Origin: Rhizobium oryziradicis
Lineage (GTDB): Bacteria; Pseudomonadota; Alphaproteobacteria; Rhizobiales; Rhizobiaceae
Assembly: GCF_001939045.1 (NCBI RefSeq)
Contig: NZ_MKIM01000019.1
Span: 62,001-126,000, forward strand
Direction: 5' to 3'
DNA length: 64,000 nt
A model generated the notes under the pieces. It saw only the letters and a program-made list of their open reading frames with translations. It searched no databases and was not told where the DNA came from. Position numbers and translations under genes: made by a program. Each line of letters starts with the position of its first letter. The stretch's first letter is position 1. This document shows positions 1 to 8,583 of this stretch, piece after piece.

Positions 1-1606
1 CGTAAAAAATCGCATTCTGATAGAGCACGGTATAGGCCGGATCTTCTCTTTCGGCGATTTCAAGCATGCGTTTGAAGGCTGCCTTGCGATCATCATGGTT
101 CATCGAGGTTTCCAGCACGGTGCAGAGCTTGTTGAACTCGGCATTTGTCCACTCGCCGGACTGCTGCTGGCCGCCATTTTGGCAATGCTGGCTGACAATC
201 GACGCGACCGGATCAGGATAAGAGGCCGAGTTGGACCAATCGCGAATGGCGCGATTGTTGGTCGGGTCCATGATCTGCGCCCAGTTTTCCTTCATCTGGA
301 AATCGATGTTCAGGCCGATCTGGCGAAAGCTTTCGGCATTGATCTGCGCCGTGGCCACCTGATTGGTATAGTAATTGTTGAGAACCCGCATGACGATCGG
401 CTCGCCTTTATAGCCTGCTTCCTTCAGCAGCTTTTTGGCCAGATCGAGATCATAGGCAGGTGGTGTCCAGCCCTTGACGAACATGTCGCCATAGTAATCC
501 CATTGCAAACCAGCAGGTACAACGGTGCGGCCACCCCAGAGCTGATCAACAATCATCTGGCGATCAATAGCATGGGTGATGGCCTGACGGATCAGCGGAT
601 TTTTCATCACACCATTGTTTTTATCAAACACCATCAGGCGGTGATTGGCGATTGGGCCGCCGGTGACTTCATAGCCCTTTTCTTTTTCAATCAAAGCAAT
701 CTGATCGGGTGGCACATCAGTGATAAAATCATACTGCCCAGACAAAAGGCCGTTCACACGACTTGCAACTTCCGGCACCACAACAAAGCGCAGCTTTTTG
801 ATGGGCGGACGGGTGCCCCAATAGTCATCAAAGGCTTCCAGTTCCAGAATATTGTGGTCCTGAAACTTTGTAACCTTATAGGGACCGGTGCCCACTGGCA
901 TTTGCGCAAGGGCCGTCCAGCTTTTGGCATCGCGATAGGCTTTTTGCGAATAGATTTCAGAACCATAGCTGGCAATGCGATAGAGGAAGGTTGGATCGGG
1001 TTGCTTGGCCACGAACCGCACAGTTGAATCATCAACCTTTTCCACATGATCCAGCAGAGGCCAGGATTGAATATAGGCCTTGGCAACTTCCGGCGGCGGC
1101 ACTTTGCCCTCAACGCCAGTCTGCTTGTTGATAAAGGTGTCTTTGCCATTCTTGGCTGCTTCGATTTGCTCCGGCAGCAGACCAAAACGCTCGGGAGAAA
1201 AGGTGAAAACGACGTCATCTGCCGTCATTGTTTCGCCATTGTGAAACTTCACCCCCTGACGAAGCTTCAGCTCAATGGTTTTATCGTCAATCTGCTTCCA
1301 GGACGTGGCCAGAAACGGCTTGCGGGGAAGCTTTGGATCTTGCCGATCATAATCAATCAGGCTTTCAAAGATCGAGTAGAAAATGCGAGAGCCAACATTG
1401 GAGCGCTCCTTCATGACATCCAGCGCACCGGATGTCACAAGATCCTGCACGGCGATGGTGATTGTCGGCCTATTGTCTTGATCGGCTGCCATAGCAGGGC
1501 CGGATACAGCAAGGGTAACAGCTGTTAAAGCTGAAAGCACCCAGCGTCTGACTTGGCGTCTGACATGGAGCCCGAAACCGGGCCTCCCACAGGAATTGGT
1601 CATCAT
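1..1606 (-). CDS. ABC transporter solute-binding protein, family 5 (peptide/nickel type), 3' end cut off
   Basis: Periplasmic binding protein that delivers a peptide-like or opine-like ligand to a Dpp/Opp-type importer. About 535 residues are visible and the C-terminus runs off the left edge of the window. The N-terminus has a basic, hydrophobic leader ending in PAMA-AD, which fits a Sec signal peptide. Family-5 hallmarks follow: an early YDRQDPKLPRKPFLATSW block, then KLRQGVKFHNGETMTADDVVF, and later GTGPYK and the AITHAIDRQ motif. Two ATGs stand in tandem (1606 and 1603), with GAGGG just upstream. It is divergent from the epimerase gene at 1863. Any permease genes would lie outside the window. 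The ligand cannot be told from the sequence. Confidence 0.9.
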   Translation of the reverse strand, partial: MMTNSCGRPGFGLHVRRQVRRWVLSALTAVTLAVSGPAMAADQDNRPTITIAVQDLVTSGALDVMKERSNVGSRIFYSIFESLIDYDRQDPKLPRKPFLATSWKQIDDKTIELKLRQGVKFHNGETMTADDVVFTFSPERFGLLPEQIEAAKNGKDTFINKQTGVEGKVPPPEVAKAYIQSWPLLDHVEKVDDSTVRFVAKQPDPTFLYRIASYGSEIYSQKAYRDAKSWTALAQMPVGTGPYKVTKFQDHNILELEAFDDYWGTRPPIKKLRFVVVPEVASRVNGLLSGQYDFITDVPPDQIALIEKEKGYEVTGGPIANHRLMVFDKNNGVMKNPLIRQAITHAIDRQMIVDQLWGGRTVVPAGLQWDYYGDMFVKGWTPPAYDLDLAKKLLKEAGYKGEPIVMRVLNNYYTNQVATAQINAESFRQIGLNIDFQMKENWAQIMDPTNNRAIRDWSNSASYPDPVASIVSQHCQNGGQQQSGEWTNAEFNKLCTVLETSMNHDDRKAAFKRMLEIAEREDPAYTVLYQNAIFY

Positions 1607-1752
1607 GAAACCCTCGGTCCATTATGTGAAAGAGATGGCGGATTTGCTGCAAATGCCACAGGTGCAGCATCACTGCGCGGAACCTGACTCTGATGTGTGA
1701 CCAATGCATAAAGCTGCGATGACAGCTGCGTGAACCTTCGTTGAAACAATTA

Positions 1753-1780
1753 TGACCCTATGATTTTAGGGGTTTTTGTT
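1753..1780 (+). other. weak CCCTA/TAGGG hairpin with T-tract in a divergent promoter region
   Basis: CCCTA (1756-1760) can pair with TAGGG (1767-1771) and is followed by GTTTTTG. It sits in the leader of the epimerase gene, between two divergent genes. The stem is only 5 bp, so an attenuator or terminator role is speculative. Confidence 0.2.
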
Positions 1781-1862
1781 CATGCGTTTGTCATCAAGCA
1801 AATCTAGCTTCGCGGCTCACACCCCGCATCTATCCCCCACGTCTACTCAGAGAGATGAAACA

Positions 1863-2684
1863 ATGACCGCAGAACTTCCTGTTATCGGTGCTTGCTTGCC
1901 TGTGTCCGCCATCGCCCAATACAGAGATTGGCTGTTTGACAGCCAGCGCGATATTGAGCTTCAAAGCTTCCACGAGGCTGAGGTTCTTGAAGGCGACTGG
2001 AAACCTGTTGCCGAAGAGGCAAAGCGTCTTTTGGATGGCCATCAGGGCCGCATCGGCATTCACGGCCCGTTTTGGGGCTTCACCATTGACTCGATCGATT
2101 TTGAAATTCGCCGCATCGTAGAAAAGCGCATGATGCAGGGTCTGGATGTCTGCGCCGCCGTTAACGCCACGCACATGGTCATCCATTCGCCCTACACCAC
2201 ATGGGGCGAAAACAATATGGACAATGTTGCTGGTACACGCGACAGAATCCTTGAGCTGACCCACGACACATTGGACGCCGTGGTGCGCCGCGCCGAAAAC
2301 CAGGGCGTTGTGCTGGTGGTTGAAAACATCATGGATGTTGATCCAGCCGATCGCCGTGGCCTGGTGGATAGCTTCAACTCTTCATCGGTCAAGCTCTCTG
2401 TTGATACCGGCCATGCCCATTATGCCCATGGCTCAACCGGTGCACCACCAGTGGATTACTTCATTCAGGACGCAGGTGCCGCTCTCGAGCATGTTCACTT
2501 GCAGGATGCTGATGGCTACGCAGACCGCCATTGGTCGATCGGCGAGGGCAATATTTTGTGGCCATCGGTTTTCCGCGCCATCTCAAAGCTTGAACAAAAG
2601 CCGCGCCTTGTTCTCGAACTGCGCGACAAGAACGACATTCCGGCATCCATGAAATTCATCACAGAAAACGGTCTGGGCCGCTAA
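1863..2684 (+). CDS. sugar phosphate isomerase/epimerase (xylose-isomerase-like TIM barrel)
   Basis: 273-residue cytoplasmic protein of the AP-endonuclease-2/xylose-isomerase-like superfamily, which isomerises or epimerises sugars, inososes or keto acids using a divalent metal. Expected barrel-strand motifs appear in order: IGIHGPF, THMVIHSP, VVVENIMDVDP (metal Glu), KLSVDTGHAHYAHG (metal Asp and His), EHVHLQDADG (His) and RLVLELRD (C-terminal Glu). The ATG at 1863 is preferred because AGAGAG lies a few bases upstream. An open frame extends back to 1776 but has no good ribosome site. The gene is divergent from the truncated solute-binding protein, so the two may serve one sugar or opine pathway. 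The substrate is unknown. Confidence 0.85.
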   Translation: MTAELPVIGACLPVSAIAQYRDWLFDSQRDIELQSFHEAEVLEGDWKPVAEEAKRLLDGHQGRIGIHGPFWGFTIDSIDFEIRRIVEKRMMQGLDVCAAVNATHMVIHSPYTTWGENNMDNVAGTRDRILELTHDTLDAVVRRAENQGVVLVVENIMDVDPADRRGLVDSFNSSSVKLSVDTGHAHYAHGSTGAPPVDYFIQDAGAALEHVHLQDADGYADRHWSIGEGNILWPSVFRAISKLEQKPRLVLELRDKNDIPASMKFITENGLGR

Positions 2685-2713
2685 AGTATTTCAGGGTCAG
2701 ATTGAACCAGAGC

Positions 2714-2744
2714 GATGACAGAGAGGGATGCCCCCTCTGTCATC
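2714..2744. terminator. bidirectional hairpin terminator between convergent genes
   Basis: The arm at 2714-2727 pairs with 2731-2744 through 14 positions with one A-C mismatch and a 3-nt ATG loop. It lies between the epimerase stop (2684) and the stop of the leftward ATPase gene (2749), where a shared terminator is expected. Confidence 0.7.
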
Positions 2745-2748
2745 ACGC

Positions 2749-3519
2749 TCAATGCAATCCAAATTCTCGCAAAAGACCTTCCCGCAGATGAACAAAGCGC
2801 GGATCGCTGCGATCTCGGGGCCTTGGCAGATCAACCGGGACCAATCGGATCGCACCACCTTTTTCCTTGGGCAGAATGAGCACCCGATCGGCCAGATAAA
2901 CGGCCTCCTCAAGGTCGTGCGTCACGGTGATCATGGTCACCTTTTCCTCAGTCCAGATCCGGGTCAATTCCTCCTGCATGGTGATTTTGGTCATGGCATC
3001 AAGCGCGCCCAAGGGTTCATCAAGCAGCAGGATTTCAGGCTGCACCGCCAATGCGCGCGCAATTCCGACACGCTGCGCCATGCCGCCCGAAAGCTGCGCG
3101 GGCAGCGCTTCGGCAAAATCCCGCAAGCCAACCAGGGTGAGATAGTGGAGCGCCCGTTTTTGAGCGGTGGCGGCATCCAGCCTGCGCATCTCAAGTGGAA
3201 AAGACACATTGTCGAGCACTGTTCGCCATGGCAGCAGCCGAGGCTCCTGAAAGATGACCGCCCGTTCATTGCCGATGCCTTGAATGGGCCGTCCGTCTAT
3301 CAAGACTTCTCCGCCATCGGCATATTCGAGCCCCGCCAGCACCCGCAACAGGGTGGTTTTACCGGAGCCACTGGCACCGACAATGGCAAGGCTCTCACCG
3401 GCGTGAATGTCGAGATCGAAGGCCTTGAGCACATTCAAATCGCGGCCATTGATTGAAAAGGATTTGGAGAGATCACGGATTGTGACTGTTCCGCGCTCAA
3501 AACTGGTCATCGCGTTCAT
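2749..3519 (-). CDS. ABC transporter ATPase, nitrate/sulfonate/taurine (SsuB/TauB) type
   Basis: 256-residue ATPase powering the importer formed with the permease (4585) and binding protein (3522). Walker A is GASGSGKTT, the Q-loop FQEPRLLPW, the signature LSGGMAQR, Walker B ILLLDEPLGALD and the H-loop VTHDLEEAV. The FQEPRLLPW and DEPLGALD forms are typical of the SsuB/TauB/NrtD branch. The ATG at 3519 has GGAGG six bases upstream. A TTG at 3525 would overlap the preceding stop but has a worse site. This is the last gene of the leftward organosulfur operon and is followed by a hairpin terminator. No C-terminal extension is present. Confidence 0.92.
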   Translation of the reverse strand: MNAMTSFERGTVTIRDLSKSFSINGRDLNVLKAFDLDIHAGESLAIVGASGSGKTTLLRVLAGLEYADGGEVLIDGRPIQGIGNERAVIFQEPRLLPWRTVLDNVSFPLEMRRLDAATAQKRALHYLTLVGLRDFAEALPAQLSGGMAQRVGIARALAVQPEILLLDEPLGALDAMTKITMQEELTRIWTEEKVTMITVTHDLEEAVYLADRVLILPKEKGGAIRLVPVDLPRPRDRSDPRFVHLREGLLREFGLH

Positions 3520-3521
3520 GT

Positions 3522-4535
3522 TCAACCTCCGTTGTTGGCGGCAGCGTCTTCGGCTGGCAGCAAGAGGATGTTGGCGGCCTTGAGCTGGCCTTTGGCAAGT
3601 TTGCCTTCGCGCTCAAACACATCAATCCAGAATTGCAAGTCATGCTCAACGGCACGGCCGCCGGGACGCACACCGTAGCCCGCGAAGTACTGGGCCGTAT
3701 CCGGGTTTTCACCGCGCTGCTGTAGGGCGCGCGCAAGCACTTTTTTGGTTTCCTCTGGATGCTCACGGGCATAATCCAGCGCCTGAGCTGATTTTTCAAC
3801 GAAAAGTCGGGCGGTGTCCGGATGTTTGTTGACCCAATCGCGGCGCAACACCACGAAGCCACCGGCGATATCGCCTAGCACATCGGTGTCATCAAAAACC
3901 TTGCGCAAACCACCCTTGGCACGGGCGGCCCCCTCAAATGTTGTCTGCCAATAGCCAAATGCGGAGACATCGACCTGGCCAGAGCGCAGCACCTGTTCGA
4001 GTTGCGGGCCCGGCACAACAACAAGCTTTGCCGCATTTTCGGGCAAGCCCACTGAATGGAGTGCCTCGCGAATGGTGTAATCCAGATGGGCGCCAAGCGT
4101 GTTCACCGCAATGGTTTTCCCCGCAATGTCCTTGATGGACCGGATTGGGCTGCCGTCGAGGGCATAAAAGATGCTTTGGACTTGGTCGTTAATGCCGTTG
4201 CTTGGATAGGCCGCGACAAAATCATTGCCGCCGGCGATGGAATTGAGCACGGCGGAGGTCGCAGCGCTGCCGATATCGACGCTGCCTGAAGCCAGTGCGA
4301 ACAGAGATTCAGGCCCGCCCGACGCATAGCCGATATTTTTAATGGTGATGCCTGTTCCTTCAAAGAAGCCCAGTTCCTGCGCAAGTTCGTGGGCCGAAAG
4401 ACCTCCGGCACTGGCCAGAAAGCGCAGCGTCACCGGTTCAGGCGATTGGGCAAACACCGCCTCAACGGGAGGAAGAAGATAGAGACCTGCCGCGAAGAGA
4501 GCGAGGTGATTGAGTGTTCTGCGTGTGATGGTCAT
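3522..4535 (-). CDS. ABC transporter solute-binding protein, aliphatic sulfonate/nitrate (SsuA) type
   Basis: 337-residue periplasmic protein. The ATG at 4535 opens a basic TRRT start and a hydrophobic core ending near AVFAQS, a probable signal peptide. A longer open frame reaches 4685 but overlaps the permease gene. Family features are the early SAGGLSAHELAQELGFFE block, ASGGPESLFALASGSVDIG and an AFGYWQTTFE stretch, as in SsuA/TauA/NMT1-like proteins that bind sulfonates, nitrate or thiamine precursors. Its stop abuts the ATPase start. With a flavin monooxygenase and flavin reductase in the same operon, an organosulfur ligand is the best inference. Confidence 0.88.
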   Translation of the reverse strand: MTITRRTLNHLALFAAGLYLLPPVEAVFAQSPEPVTLRFLASAGGLSAHELAQELGFFEGTGITIKNIGYASGGPESLFALASGSVDIGSAATSAVLNSIAGGNDFVAAYPSNGINDQVQSIFYALDGSPIRSIKDIAGKTIAVNTLGAHLDYTIREALHSVGLPENAAKLVVVPGPQLEQVLRSGQVDVSAFGYWQTTFEGAARAKGGLRKVFDDTDVLGDIAGGFVVLRRDWVNKHPDTARLFVEKSAQALDYAREHPEETKKVLARALQQRGENPDTAQYFAGYGVRPGGRAVEHDLQFWIDVFEREGKLAKGQLKAANILLLPAEDAAANNGG

Positions 4536-4584
4536 GGTTCGTCTTTCTGGAAAATAGGGTGAGGTGCCAGCTGAATGGGCAAGG

Positions 4585-5430
4585 TCAATGGGCCGCTTCA
4601 TTCCACCGGCACAGCCGCCGCTGAAGCCGCTCGAGCACGGCATTTGCCAAAAGCCCAAGAATGGCGAGCAGCAGGATTGATGCAAACATCAAGGGAACTT
4701 GAAAATTGTATTGAGCGCTCATGACGCGAAAGCCAATTCCGCTATTGGCACCAATCATTTCTGCGGCGATGAGCAGCAACAGAGATGTTGTGGCACTCAG
4801 GCGAAGCCCCACGAAAATGGCAGGAACAGCGCCCGGCAAAACAATGCGCCGGAAAATATCCAAACGGCTTGCGCCATAGACGCGCGCCATCTCGATCAGC
4901 TTCACGTCCGTTTGCTTCACAGCGCCAATGGTTGCCAGCAGGATGGGAAAGAGTGTCGCCCAGAAGATAACGAACACTTTGGATGTCTCGCCGAGACCAA
5001 ATAGCAAGATAAAAACCGGATAAAGTGCTAGCGCTGACGTTTGGCGAAAAAGCTGAAGAATGGGATCAAGACTTCTCTCGACGGCTTTGATCTGGCCCAT
5101 AAAAAGACCGAGAGGAATACCCACAAGCACGGCGCTGCCAAAGGCAAGACCCGCACGTTGCAGGCTCACTGCAACATCGCCAAGCAGCAGTCCGTTGGCA
5201 AGACCATTCCACAGCGCAATCAGAATGGTATCAAGCGGCGGGAAGACGGCAGGGTTGACCCACCCCTGCTTGCTGGCCAGTTGCCAAAGCACCAGAAAGG
5301 CGGCGAGCAAGCCGTAACGTGACAGCAGGTGCCTGGCTATCCCTTCCGCCCGGCGGGCGTGATCCACCGGCTGTTGAACGTTGCGTCTTGCGGTAAAGCT
5401 TACGCGGTCGTCGAGATTGAACAGCGTCAT
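4585..5430 (-). CDS. ABC transporter permease, SsuC/TauC type
   Basis: 281-residue inner-membrane permease with about six predicted hydrophobic segments. The binding-protein-dependent transport motif appears as MARVYGASRLDIFRRIVLPGAVPAIFVGLR, whose EAA-loop core contacts the ATPase. The ATG at 5430 has GGAG five bases upstream. In an otherwise usual SsuABC set, this permease precedes the binding-protein gene in transcription order. It lies between the flavin monooxygenase (26-base gap) and the solute-binding protein (49-base gap), consistent with one operon. Confidence 0.9.
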   Translation of the reverse strand: MTLFNLDDRVSFTARRNVQQPVDHARRAEGIARHLLSRYGLLAAFLVLWQLASKQGWVNPAVFPPLDTILIALWNGLANGLLLGDVAVSLQRAGLAFGSAVLVGIPLGLFMGQIKAVERSLDPILQLFRQTSALALYPVFILLFGLGETSKVFVIFWATLFPILLATIGAVKQTDVKLIEMARVYGASRLDIFRRIVLPGAVPAIFVGLRLSATTSLLLLIAAEMIGANSGIGFRVMSAQYNFQVPLMFASILLLAILGLLANAVLERLQRRLCRWNEAAH

Positions 5431-5456
5431 GACATCTCCTTTCCTCACGTGATTGA

Positions 5457-6809
5457 TTATTCAGCGGCGGCAAGATGTGCGGCACGCGCGGCCCAGCGGT
5501 TCTGTGGAAAGGGCAAGCCCAGATTTTCCCGCAGCGTTCGGCCTTCATAAGCGGTGCGAAACAGGCCGCGCCGCTGAAGCTCAGGCACCACCAGATCAAT
5601 GAAGTCATCAAGGCCGGTTGGCAGCCAGGGTGGTAGAATGTTGAAACCATCCGCACCCTCGTTTTCGAACCACTCCTGCAATGTGTCGGCCACCTGCACC
5701 GCGGAGCCGATGATGGTGAAATGCCCGCGCGCTGACGCGACCCATTGATAGAGCTGACGAATGGTAAAATTATTCTCGTCGGCAATCTGCCGGATCAACG
5801 CTTGCCTGCTCTTCATCCCCTCAGTCGGCGGGGCGGGCGGCAGCGGTCCGTCCAGATCGTAACCCGTCAGGTCCAGCGTGCCGCCCGTCAGGCCGTTGAG
5901 AAGAGAAACCCCGTCTTTTTCCAAAATCAGACTGGTGAGGCGCTCATATTTCTCGCGCGCTTCCTCCTCGGTTCGGCCAACAAATGGCGAAACGCCGGGC
6001 ATGATGAGAATATGGTTCGGGTCTCTGCCATGGCCAACAGCGCGGGCTTTAATGTCGCGATAAAACTCCTGCGCGGTGTGCAGATGCTGATGGGCGGTGA
6101 AAACCACCTCGGCCGTCGCGGCCGCAAGGTTGCGCCCATCATCGGATTGTCCAGCCTGCACAACAATGGGATGCCCCTGCGGTGAGCGCGGCACATTGAG
6201 CGGGCCTTCGACCTTGAAATGCGCACCGTGATGGTTTGTCCTGTGGAGCTTCGTTCTATCAAAAAACTCACCGCTTTCCTTGTCGCGGATGAAGACATCG
6301 TCCTCGAAACTGTCCCAGAGCGCCTTTACCACCTCGATATGTTCCTGCGCTCGGGCATAGCGAAACGCATGAGGATGCTGGCGATCAAGGTTAAAGTTGC
6401 GCGCAGCCGCCTCGGTGGCAGTGGTGACGACATTCCAGCCAGCGCGTCCGCCCGAAATCAGATCGAGCGAGGCGAATTTCCGGGCGGTGTTGTAGGGCTC
6501 CTCATAGGTGGTTGAAGCCGTAGCAATAAAGCCCAGATGGCGCGTCAGCGGTGCCAGCGCCGCAAACAGCGTGACCGGCTCAAATCCGGCAATCCTTGCG
6601 CTGCCACCCTCGGAGGTGCCACCGAATGACGTTGCAAGACCATCGGCCAGAAAATAGGCGTCGAACAGGCCGCGCTCGGCGGTGAGCGCGAGTTGCTTGT
6701 GGAACTCGAAATTGGTTGCCCCATCCGCAGGCTGATCAGGGTGGCGCCACGAGGCGATGTGCTGGCCACCACCGGGAAGGAAAGCGCCGAGTCGGATCTT
6801 GCGTGTCAT
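5457..6809 (-). CDS. LLM-class FMN-dependent monooxygenase, NtaA/SnaA/DszA (SoxA) family
   Basis: 450-residue cytoplasmic flavin-dependent monooxygenase. These enzymes use reduced FMN from a partner reductase and O2 to oxidise chelators, sulfones or sulfonates. Markers include LGAFLPGGGQHIASWRHP at the N-terminus, DAYFLADGLA, GRAGWNVVTTATEAAARNF and GHPIVVQAGQSDDGR, all diagnostic of the NtaA/SnaA/DszA branch rather than the shorter SsuD branch. The ATG at 6809 has GAGGAG upstream. It sits directly after the flavin-reductase gene and before the SsuCAB-type transporter. Desulfurisation of an organosulfur compound is likely, with nitrilotriacetate-type oxidation as the alternative. Confidence 0.9.
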   Translation of the reverse strand: MTRKIRLGAFLPGGGQHIASWRHPDQPADGATNFEFHKQLALTAERGLFDAYFLADGLATSFGGTSEGGSARIAGFEPVTLFAALAPLTRHLGFIATASTTYEEPYNTARKFASLDLISGGRAGWNVVTTATEAAARNFNLDRQHPHAFRYARAQEHIEVVKALWDSFEDDVFIRDKESGEFFDRTKLHRTNHHGAHFKVEGPLNVPRSPQGHPIVVQAGQSDDGRNLAAATAEVVFTAHQHLHTAQEFYRDIKARAVGHGRDPNHILIMPGVSPFVGRTEEEAREKYERLTSLILEKDGVSLLNGLTGGTLDLTGYDLDGPLPPAPPTEGMKSRQALIRQIADENNFTIRQLYQWVASARGHFTIIGSAVQVADTLQEWFENEGADGFNILPPWLPTGLDDFIDLVVPELQRRGLFRTAYEGRTLRENLGLPFPQNRWAARAAHLAAAE

Positions 6810-6843
6810 TGAAATGCTCCTCAGTTCAGAAAATGATGCGTCG

Positions 6844-7458
6844 TCAGATGCGCTGGCCGATGGCACTGTTGCCGGCGACGCTCACGGGCCTTGCCAGATT
6901 GACAACATTGTCAAATGCACGATGGCGCTGGGCAAGATGCGGCTCGAGCTGCTCAACGGCGCGATTGATCCTGTCTATCAGGCGGGGTGATACCGGCTGG
7001 CCATTCACGAAATCGACCTCGGAGGCGTAAATACCGATTGGCAGCGTCAACGCTTCAAAGAAGCCAAACAAGGGGCGGAGCTGGTGCTCAATGACCAGCG
7101 CGTGCTTTTCGCCACCGCCCGTGGCTACCAGAAGAATCGGCTTGCCAGCAAGTGCTGCAGGATCAATAAGGTCAAATAGATGTTTGAAGAGACCGGGATA
7201 GCTGCCCTTGTAAACGGGAGCGGCAATGATGAGCGTTCTCGCATTGAGAATATTGTCAACGATGTCACGAGATACGCCCGTAAGCCCATCGATCGAGCGG
7301 GCATTGCCGAGATCGGGTCCAAACTGGGAAAGATCAATCACCTTGGACGTAACATCGAAATGTTCAACGGCGCGCGCTACAATATCCTCAACCAGAGCGC
7401 GGGTTTTGGAAGGAACGCTGAAGCTGCCAGCAAGGCCGACGACATCGGGAAAAGTCAT
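6844..7458 (-). CDS. NADPH-dependent FMN reductase (SsuE/MsuE-like flavodoxin fold)
   Basis: 204-residue flavin reductase that supplies FMNH2 to the adjacent monooxygenase. It starts MTFPDVVGLAGSFSVPSKTRALV, with the GSFSxPSKT phosphate-binding loop of the SsuE/MsuE group. It continues with the LIIAAPVYKGSYPGLFKHLFD flavin segment and PILLVATGGG, both typical. The ATG at 7458 has a GGAGAT-like site upstream; the open frame back to 7647 lacks family similarity. It is the first gene of the leftward operon, 34 bases before the monooxygenase, so the operon promoter should lie in 7459-7792. Confidence 0.9.
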   Translation of the reverse strand: MTFPDVVGLAGSFSVPSKTRALVEDIVARAVEHFDVTSKVIDLSQFGPDLGNARSIDGLTGVSRDIVDNILNARTLIIAAPVYKGSYPGLFKHLFDLIDPAALAGKPILLVATGGGEKHALVIEHQLRPLFGFFEALTLPIGIYASEVDFVNGQPVSPRLIDRINRAVEQLEPHLAQRHRAFDNVVNLARPVSVAGNSAIGQRI

Positions 7459-7792
7459 GGACGTGATCTCCTTTAATCCACAATATCCATAGACTAAATT
7501 CAAATGCGCCCTGCAGTCTATTCCATATTCCAGTGCCAAAAGAGACGATCTGTTCTGAAAGCCAGGGCCGAAAGAGGCAAATCTTTTTGCCCAAACCGTG
7601 GGCTCGGGCTGGCATATCCCAAAATCTGTGCGCCCTGCATGGCACACAGATTTTCGTTTTAACGCGTTGTCTTGTTTGGATAATGTTGACCTAAAGTGGT
7701 TTCCGGCTTCAGGAAATTTGCAATCGCCTTATCGCGCGTCCATGTCATTCGACATCAACGGGGAGGGTGGCCCCAGCGTTGGGGGCTTTCAT
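7459..7792. other. 334-bp intergenic region ahead of the organosulfur operon, with a 10-bp inverted repeat
   Basis: No gene is supported here. It contains a perfect inverted repeat, AAAATCTGTG (7621-7630) and CACAGATTTT (7645-7654), and should hold the promoter of the flavin reductase operon and the end of the Lrp transcript. Confidence 0.5.
7621..7654. promoter_or_regulatory. 10-bp perfect inverted repeat, operator or terminator
   Basis: Arms AAAATCTGTG and CACAGATTTT with a 14-nt spacer. It lies 139 bp past the leftward Lrp gene and 163 bp before the flavin-reductase start. The A-tract on one side and T-tract on the other would allow a terminator for the Lrp transcript; the spacing also suits a regulator-binding palindrome. 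The two options cannot be separated by reading alone. Confidence 0.45.
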
Positions 7793-8257
7793 CTAACGGG
7801 TCGTCGTATCGACAGGATAGGCCGTGGTGAACTTGATGCGTTCCATGGAAAAATGGGACGTCACGTTTTTGAGGCTGACTGTTTCTGTCAGGCGACGATA
7901 CAACGTATCAAAAGCCGCCATGCCAGACACGGCGATCCTCAACATATAATCAACCTCACCCGCCATGCGGTAAACCTCCATGACTTCCGGCATGGATGAA
8001 ATAGCGGCGGCAAACGAGTCGCGCCATGCGGGACTGTGATCCGCGGCTTCAATGGCCACGAAAACCGTCAATCCCAGCCCGATCCGCTCAGGCGCAACCA
8101 AAGCGACGCGCTGAAGGATGATCCCCTCCTGCTCAAGCTTCTGTATGCGCTTCCAGCAGGGTGTTGGCGAGAGGTTCACCCGCTCGGCGATCTGCGCGAC
8201 AGACAAGGTGGCGTCTTGCTGGAGTTCGGCGACAATCTTCCGGTCGATCAAATCCAT
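7793..8257 (-). CDS. Lrp/AsnC family transcriptional regulator
   Basis: 154-residue regulator. The N-terminal AsnC-type helix-turn-helix (DLIDRKIVAELQQDATLS, then IAERVNLSPTPCWKRIQKLEQEG) occupies roughly residues 2-50. The C-terminal RAM/ligand-sensing domain includes AAISSMPEVMEVYRMAGEVDYMLRI. The length is normal for the family. It reads in the same direction as the organosulfur operon but ends 334 bases before it, so co-transcription is uncertain. It may sense an amino acid or sulfur-status signal (Cys or Met are common ligands) and control the operon. Confidence 0.9.
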   Translation of the reverse strand: MDLIDRKIVAELQQDATLSVAQIAERVNLSPTPCWKRIQKLEQEGIILQRVALVAPERIGLGLTVFVAIEAADHSPAWRDSFAAAISSMPEVMEVYRMAGEVDYMLRIAVSGMAAFDTLYRRLTETVSLKNVTSHFSMERIKFTTAYPVDTTTR

Positions 8258-8583
8258 GGGCCTATCCGTTCATGATCGTTACGTTTGCAATGAAATTGCG
8301 TAAATCATGGACACAAAAGTCTACAAGGTAAATAGACTAATTAGCTTCATAAACCTTTTCAGAGAAAGGATTTTGCGCGACAACCCACATCCGCACAAAA
8401 TTTTATGCCCATCAAGCCCGGTAAAGCACACGATCATTGTGCATGCCATTTACACCGAGATTTCAACCATCTTCACGAAAACATTGCATCAGCCGCACAG
8501 GTAGGTGCCAGCCGAATAGCCCATCTTTTCGCCTAGAGTCTGTCTCTTCGGGAAAACCGGATTTCACTTTTCCCTGACAAACG
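8258..8583. other. 326-bp intergenic region between the Lrp and ROK genes
   Basis: This is the upstream region of the leftward Lrp gene plus the 3' flank of the ROK gene. I see no convincing gene. Roughly 8528-8583 carries a stretch resembling rhizobial intergenic palindromic repeats (listed separately). Confidence 0.5.
8528..8583. repeat. possible rhizobial intergenic mosaic repeat fragment
   Basis: Read on the minus strand just after the ROK stop, the sequence has a CGTTTGTCAGGGAAAAGTG block followed by a CCGGTTTTCCCG block. From memory this combination recurs between genes in many Rhizobiaceae. It shares the 'AAAAGTG ... CCGGTTTTC' layout with the element at 52598-52676. Copy number cannot be tested here. 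Confidence 0.35.
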
